DNA from: VRUE01 sp036524775
Lineage (GTDB): Bacteria > Actinomycetota > Thermoleophilia > Solirubrobacterales > 70-9
Assembly: GCA_036524775.1 (NCBI GenBank)
Contig: DATDBO010000045.1
Span: forward strand, 1 to 64,000
Direction: 5' to 3'
Length of the DNA: 64,000 nucleotides
Positions 60,481-64,000 of this stretch are shown in pieces; the first letter of the stretch is position 1, and every line of letters starts with the position of its first letter. The position numbers and the translations under genes are program-made. The notes below the pieces were generated by a model. It was given only the letters and a program-made list of their open reading frames with translations, made no database searches and was not told the origin of the DNA.

Positions 60481-61017
60481 TCAGGACAGGAGAGCCTTCA
60501 GCTTCTCCACAGCCGGGTCATCCTCGCCGACGAGATCGGCGATCGTCTCTGCGGCGCCTTCGATGTCCTCCGGAGTCGCGATCGCTATCGCCTCGATGTC
60601 GGCCCAGTCCTTGGTGCGATCGAAGAAGGCCTTGAAGATCGTCAACGAGGCGCAGTCGAGGACCGGAACGTCCCGGCCCTCGAGCTGAACCCAGAGGATC
60701 GAGCCCGCGACCGCGTCGTGCAGGGGAATGTTGTTGAGGAAGACGTCGATCGGCGTTCCGCCCCAGTCCAGGCGGGCCTGTCCGTCGCGCTTTACCTTGG
60801 CGATGTCTTTCTTCCGCACCCGAATGCCGTTCGGCAGGGTGGCGAGGACCGACTCCGCCTTCGTCGAGTCGACGAAGATGTTGACGTCGAGATCGCGCGT
60901 CCCGCGCGGCTCCTCAACGCAGTAGGCAAGTGCGACCGCGCCCCCGAAAGCGTGAGCCAGGCCGGCCTCGGTCAGCGAGTCGTGAATCGCAAACAGCTTT
61001 TCGACCAGCTCGCTCAC
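60481..61017 (-). CDS. Nucleotidyltransferase of AbiEii/AbiGii toxin family
   Basis: From the GTG at 61017 178 residues. Core AFGGAVALAYCVEEPRGTRDLDVNIFVD with the conserved R-T-x-DLD and GGA loop, followed by FFDRTKDWADIEAIA. Such proteins act as toxins by blocking translation or tRNA. The GTG overlaps the XRE stop. Sits between rpiA (convergent) and pgl. Confidence 0.82.
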   Translation of the reverse strand: MSELVEKLFAIHDSLTEAGLAHAFGGAVALAYCVEEPRGTRDLDVNIFVDSTKAESVLATLPNGIRVRKKDIAKVKRDGQARLDWGGTPIDVFLNNIPLHDAVAGSILWVQLEGRDVPVLDCASLTIFKAFFDRTKDWADIEAIAIATPEDIEGAAETIADLVGEDDPAVEKLKALLS

Positions 61018-61334
61018 CGATCCGGCCTCCCCCTGCCAATCCGATCTGCCAGTCGCGGGTAGCCAAGCTCGGGTCGAGGACGAAACGGCAACGCCTCGGC
61101 AAGCTCGAGAACCTGGACGAGGATCTTGCTCGCCCGCTCGGGGTCGACCGGCGGTTTGCGAGGCGACAGCTGCAGGTCGAAACCGCCGGCTGCCGCGAGG
61201 CGCGCAAGGGCATCGGCGCCGGGCTCCCGCTTGCCCCTTACGTAAGCGTTCACGACGGAACGCGGCATGCCGGCTCTGCGTGCCAGCTCCGCCTGGCTCA
61301 GGCCGCTGCGACGAAGGATCTCTCTCGTTATCAC
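61014..61334 (-). CDS. XRE-family helix-turn-helix antitoxin candidate
   Basis: 106 residues. HTH LRRSGLSQAELARRAGMPRSVVNAYVRGKREPGADALARLAAAGGFDLQLS. The rest is basic. Paired with the AbiEii-like toxin, whose GTG overlaps its stop. A palindrome GTTAGCG-GATT-CGCTAAC lies nine bases upstream. Confidence 0.82.
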   Translation of the reverse strand: MITREILRRSGLSQAELARRAGMPRSVVNAYVRGKREPGADALARLAAAGGFDLQLSPRKPPVDPERASKILVQVLELAEALPFRPRPELGYPRLADRIGRGRPDR

Positions 61335-61342
61335 GCAATTAT

Positions 61343-61360
61343 GTTAGCGGATTCGCTAAC
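61343..61360. promoter_or_regulatory. Operator candidate of the XRE/AbiEii pair
   Basis: GTTAGCG, four-base spacer, CGCTAAC: a perfect seven-base inverted repeat just upstream of the XRE start at 61334. Typical of toxin-antitoxin autoregulation. Confidence 0.65.
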
Positions 61361-61389
61361 GGAGCCGGGCTCGAGGAACGGCGCAGGCC

Positions 61390-62070
61390 TCAACCGGCAG
61401 GTCGGCCCGCGGCGGCCGCGTCGGCGACGAGGAGCATGTTGTCGTTCTCGACCCGCCCGGCGGGGATCGAGGCGTCGCCGGCGAGCAGCTTGGCCAGTGC
61501 CTCGCGCGCGCCCTCGCCGAGCGTCAGCCAGAGGATCTGGCGGGCGGCGGCGAGTGCCGGATAGGTGAGCGTCATGCGGCGATGGCCCTGGTAACGGGTG
61601 TCGGTCATCGCCACCCGCCGATCCTCGACCTCGAGCACCGTGTCGTTCGGGACGAGCGAGGCGGTGTGGCCGTCCGGGCCGAGACCGAGGTGAACCAGGT
61701 CGAGCCGCTCGGGGAGGTGCACTTCGTACTCGGCGGCGGAGAGTTCGAGGTCGCGGCTGGTCACCGGCATCGGCTGCAGCGCCGCCTGGTGGTCGATCGA
61801 GAGCATCTGCACCAGGTGGGTGAGGTTGCGCGCGTCGTCGCCGGGCGGCGCGACCCGCTCGTCCACCTGGTAGATGTGCGCGTGCTCCCACGGCATCTCC
61901 TCCATTTCGCCGAGCAGGCCGATCGTCGCCCAGGGGGTCTTGCCCCCGCTCAGGGCGAGGTTGAATTCGCCGCGCTCCTCGACCGCCTCCCGGCCGGCGG
62001 CGGCGACCGCTTCGGCGGCGCAGCGCGAGGCCGCGTCGGCGTCGGGGAGGACCCTGCTCTCGATCGCCAT
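61390..62070 (-). CDS. pgl: 6-phosphogluconolactonase
   Basis: 226 residues: FNLALSGGKTPWATIGLLG, VDERVAPPGDDARNLTHLVQML, and LVHLGLGPDGHTASLVPND. Hydrolyses 6-phosphogluconolactone. Follows gnd by 22 bases on the same strand. Confidence 0.93.
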   Translation of the reverse strand: MAIESRVLPDADAASRCAAEAVAAAGREAVEERGEFNLALSGGKTPWATIGLLGEMEEMPWEHAHIYQVDERVAPPGDDARNLTHLVQMLSIDHQAALQPMPVTSRDLELSAAEYEVHLPERLDLVHLGLGPDGHTASLVPNDTVLEVEDRRVAMTDTRYQGHRRMTLTYPALAAARQILWLTLGEGAREALAKLLAGDASIPAGRVENDNMLLVADAAAAGRPAG

Positions 62071-62092
62071 CGGAATCGCCCCGCCGGCGGGC

Positions 62093-63109
62093 TCAGGAGG
62101 CCTTCTCGTCGTGACCGCCGAACTGCTTGCGCATAGCAGAGAGCACCTTGTCGCCGAAGTCGTCGAGGCCGCGCGAGTAGAAGCGCTCGTACAGCGCCGC
62201 GGTCAGCACCGGCGCGGGAACGCCCTCGTCGATCGCCGCGATCGAGGTCCAGCGGCCCTCGCCCGAGTCCGAGACGCGGCCCGTGAACTCGGCCAGGTCG
62301 GGCGAGTCCTGCATCGCCGCCGCGGTCAGGTCGAGTAGCCAGGAGCCGATCACGCTGCCGCGCCGCCAGACCTCGGCGATCTCCGGCAGGTCGAGGTCGT
62401 ACTGGTAGTACTCGGGCTGCTCGAGCGGCGCCGTCTCGGCGTCCTGCTCGCGGCTCGCCTTGCCCGCGTCGGCGTTCTCGAGGATGTTGAGACCCTCGGC
62501 GTAGGCGGCCATGATCCCGTACTCGATCCCGTTGTGGACCATCTTCACGAAGTGGCCGGCGCCGTTCGGGCCGCAGTGCAGGTAGCCGTTCTCGGCGGGC
62601 GTGGGCTCCCCCTCGCGGCCGGGCGTGCGCTCGGCGGAGTCGACCCCGGGGGCGAGCGTGGCGAAGATCGGGTCGAGCCGCCGCACCGCCACGTCGGGGC
62701 CGCCGATCATCAGGCAGTAGCCGCGCTCGAGGCCGAAGACGCCGCCGCTCGTGCCGCAATCGACGAAGTCGATGCCCCGCTCGCGCAGCTTCTCGGCGCG
62801 GCGGATGTCGTCGCGGTAATAGGAGTTGCCGCCGTCGACGATCGCGTCGCCCGCCTCGAGCACGACGGCGACGTCCTCGACCGTCTTCTCGGTGATCTCC
62901 CCCGAGGGGACCATCACCCAGACGGCGCGCGGCGCGCTCAGCTTCGCGGCCAGCTCCTCCAGCGAGGACGCGCCCTCGGCGCCCTCGCCGACGAGGGTCG
63001 AGACGGCCTCGGCGTTGACGTCGTAGGCCACGATGCGGTGGCCGTCGCGCATCAGGCGGCGAGCCATGTTCGCCCCCATCCGACCAAGTCCTACTATTCC
63101 GAGCTCCAT
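62093..63109 (-). CDS. gnd: 6-phosphogluconate dehydrogenase, decarboxylating
   Basis: From the ATG at 63109 338 residues, the short YqeC/GndA type. Start MELGIVGLGRMGANMARRLM, then IVDGGNSYYRDDIRRAE and DFVDCGTSGGVFGLERGYCLMIGG. Makes ribulose 5-phosphate and reduced cofactor. Its ATG shares two bases with the divergent zwf ATG. Confidence 0.94.
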   Translation of the reverse strand: MELGIVGLGRMGANMARRLMRDGHRIVAYDVNAEAVSTLVGEGAEGASSLEELAAKLSAPRAVWVMVPSGEITEKTVEDVAVVLEAGDAIVDGGNSYYRDDIRRAEKLRERGIDFVDCGTSGGVFGLERGYCLMIGGPDVAVRRLDPIFATLAPGVDSAERTPGREGEPTPAENGYLHCGPNGAGHFVKMVHNGIEYGIMAAYAEGLNILENADAGKASREQDAETAPLEQPEYYQYDLDLPEIAEVWRRGSVIGSWLLDLTAAAMQDSPDLAEFTGRVSDSGEGRWTSIAAIDEGVPAPVLTAALYERFYSRGLDDFGDKVLSAMRKQFGGHDEKAS

Positions 63110-64000
63110 GGCTCCCACCCTACCTGCGGACGTGCTGACGATCTTCGGGATCAGCGGCGACCTGGCGAAGAAAATGACCTTCCACGCGCTCTACCGCCTC
63201 GAGGCGCGGGGCAAGCTCGAATGCCCGATCGTCGGCGTCGCGATCGACGATTGGGACGACGAGAAGCTGCGAGCGCACGTGCGCGAGGCGATCGCCGCGA
63301 CGATCGAGGATCCCGACGAGGACGTCTTCGGAAGGCTCGCCGCGCGCATGTCCTACGTCCAGGGCGACTACGCCGACCCGGCGACCTTCGAGCGGGTCGC
63401 CGAGGCGACCGAGGGGGCCGAACGGCCGGTCTTCTACCTCGAGATCCCGCCGTCGCTGTTCTCCGTCGTCGTCCAGGGGCTGGGCCGGGTGGGCCTGGCC
63501 GAGAACGCACGGGTGGTGATCGAGAAGCCCTTCGGCCACGACCTCGAGTCGGCTCGCGCGCTCAACGCCGAACTCCGCCAGGTGCTCGGCGAGGACCAGA
63601 TCCTGCGCATCGACCACTACCTCGGCAAGGAGCCGGTGATGGACATCGCCTACCTGCGCTTCGCCAACTCGGTGCTCGAGCCGGTCTGGAACCGCGAGCA
63701 CGTCGCGCACGTGCAGGTGACGATCGCCGAGGACTTCGGGGTCGACGACCGCGGCCGCTTCTACGACGCGGTCGGCGCGATGCGCGACGTGATCCAGAAC
63801 CACGCCCTGCAGGTGCTCTCGCTGGTCGCGATGGAGCCGCCGGCGGGCAACCAGCCGGACTCGATCCGCGACAAGAAGGTCGAGCTGTTCCGCGCCGTGC
63901 GCGCCGCCGACCCGAAGCGCTACGTGCGCGGCCAGTACCAGGGCTTTCTCGACGTGAAGGACGTGGCGCCCGACTCGACCACCGAGACCTACGCCGCGGT
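63108..64000 (+). CDS. zwf: Glucose-6-phosphate dehydrogenase (3' part outside the window)
   Basis: From the ATG at 63108 297 residues are visible before the right edge. Cofactor motif TIFGISGDLAKKMTFHALYRLE, then VVIEKPFGHDLESARALN and the catalytic QILRIDHYLGKEPVMDI. A GTG at 63132 is an alternative start. First step of the oxidative pathway. Divergent from gnd with overlapping start codons. Confidence 0.94.
   Translation, partial: MAPTLPADVLTIFGISGDLAKKMTFHALYRLEARGKLECPIVGVAIDDWDDEKLRAHVREAIAATIEDPDEDVFGRLAARMSYVQGDYADPATFERVAEATEGAERPVFYLEIPPSLFSVVVQGLGRVGLAENARVVIEKPFGHDLESARALNAELRQVLGEDQILRIDHYLGKEPVMDIAYLRFANSVLEPVWNREHVAHVQVTIAEDFGVDDRGRFYDAVGAMRDVIQNHALQVLSLVAMEPPAGNQPDSIRDKKVELFRAVRAADPKRYVRGQYQGFLDVKDVAPDSTTETYAA

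Overview
The window is strongly GC-rich, densely packed and apparently chromosomal. It looks like a high-GC actinobacterium, and the gene mix fits the Thermoleophilia/Solirubrobacterales best: an F420-type nitroreductase, COG1469-type GTP cyclohydrolase, family 5 uracil-DNA glycosylase, secreted arylsulfotransferase-like protein and many GTG/TTG starts. That placement is inference from gene content; there is no rRNA here. I see no CRISPR array, insertion sequence or prophage.

Layout. 1-3261: a cut GntR regulator, a small secreted Cys protein, a zinc alcohol dehydrogenase and a membrane HD-GYP protein. 3262-3756: a gene-free stretch with a promoter and a strong hairpin. 3757-10297: an MFS exporter followed by a complete oligopeptide ABC importer with both ATPases fused. 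10328-15853: ATP-dependent DNA ligase, YtoQ, dCTP deaminase, three TetR genes with visible operators, and a MerR gene. 15894-17517: an SDR gene, then a LexA-type box, a PD-(D/E)XK/AbrB ORF and a tRNA-Tyr gene lying inside that ORF. 17514-24014: F420 enzyme, principal sigma factor, FolE2, PgsA, MMPL transporter and a ferritin-like lipoprotein. 24067-27778: two paralogous winged-helix regulators, a 19-codon peptide gene with its own operator and hairpin, a uracil-DNA glycosylase and an E1/ThiF-like enzyme with a leader-binding N-terminus; I read this as a candidate peptide-modification locus. 27812-33073: lipoproteins, an RTX-like protein, a copper-site secreted protein behind a clear promoter, a methyltransferase, a HEPN/MNT toxin-antitoxin pair and tRNAs. 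33188-42854: PilZ glycosyltransferase, arylsulfotransferase-like lipoprotein, DEAD-box helicase, an acyltransferase/SGNH pair, TadA, a subtilase and a universal stress protein. 42864-51330: a small membrane ORF, MBL hydrolase, a large membrane protein, desaturase and cyclopropane synthase (lipid modification), HAD phosphatase and cytochrome bd oxidase. 51334-64000: pgi-tal-tkt, rpiA, pgl-gnd and zwf.

Working together. The last 13 kb encode both branches of the pentose phosphate pathway except ribulose-5-phosphate epimerase. A Ser/Thr kinase with a sensor domain, a TolB-like protein and an FHA protein sit inside this cluster, and an XRE/AbiEii toxin-antitoxin pair lies between rpiA and pgl. 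The HD-GYP phosphodiesterase and the PilZ glycosyltransferase are both cyclic-di-GMP proteins. The desaturase and the cyclopropane synthase are divergent and act on membrane acyl chains.

The most unusual locus is 16686-17517: an SOS-type box two bases before the start codon, a nuclease-like domain, a complete tRNA-Tyr in sense, and an AbrB-like domain that continues in frame with no start codon of its own. The second is the peptide/E1-like locus at 24786-27778.
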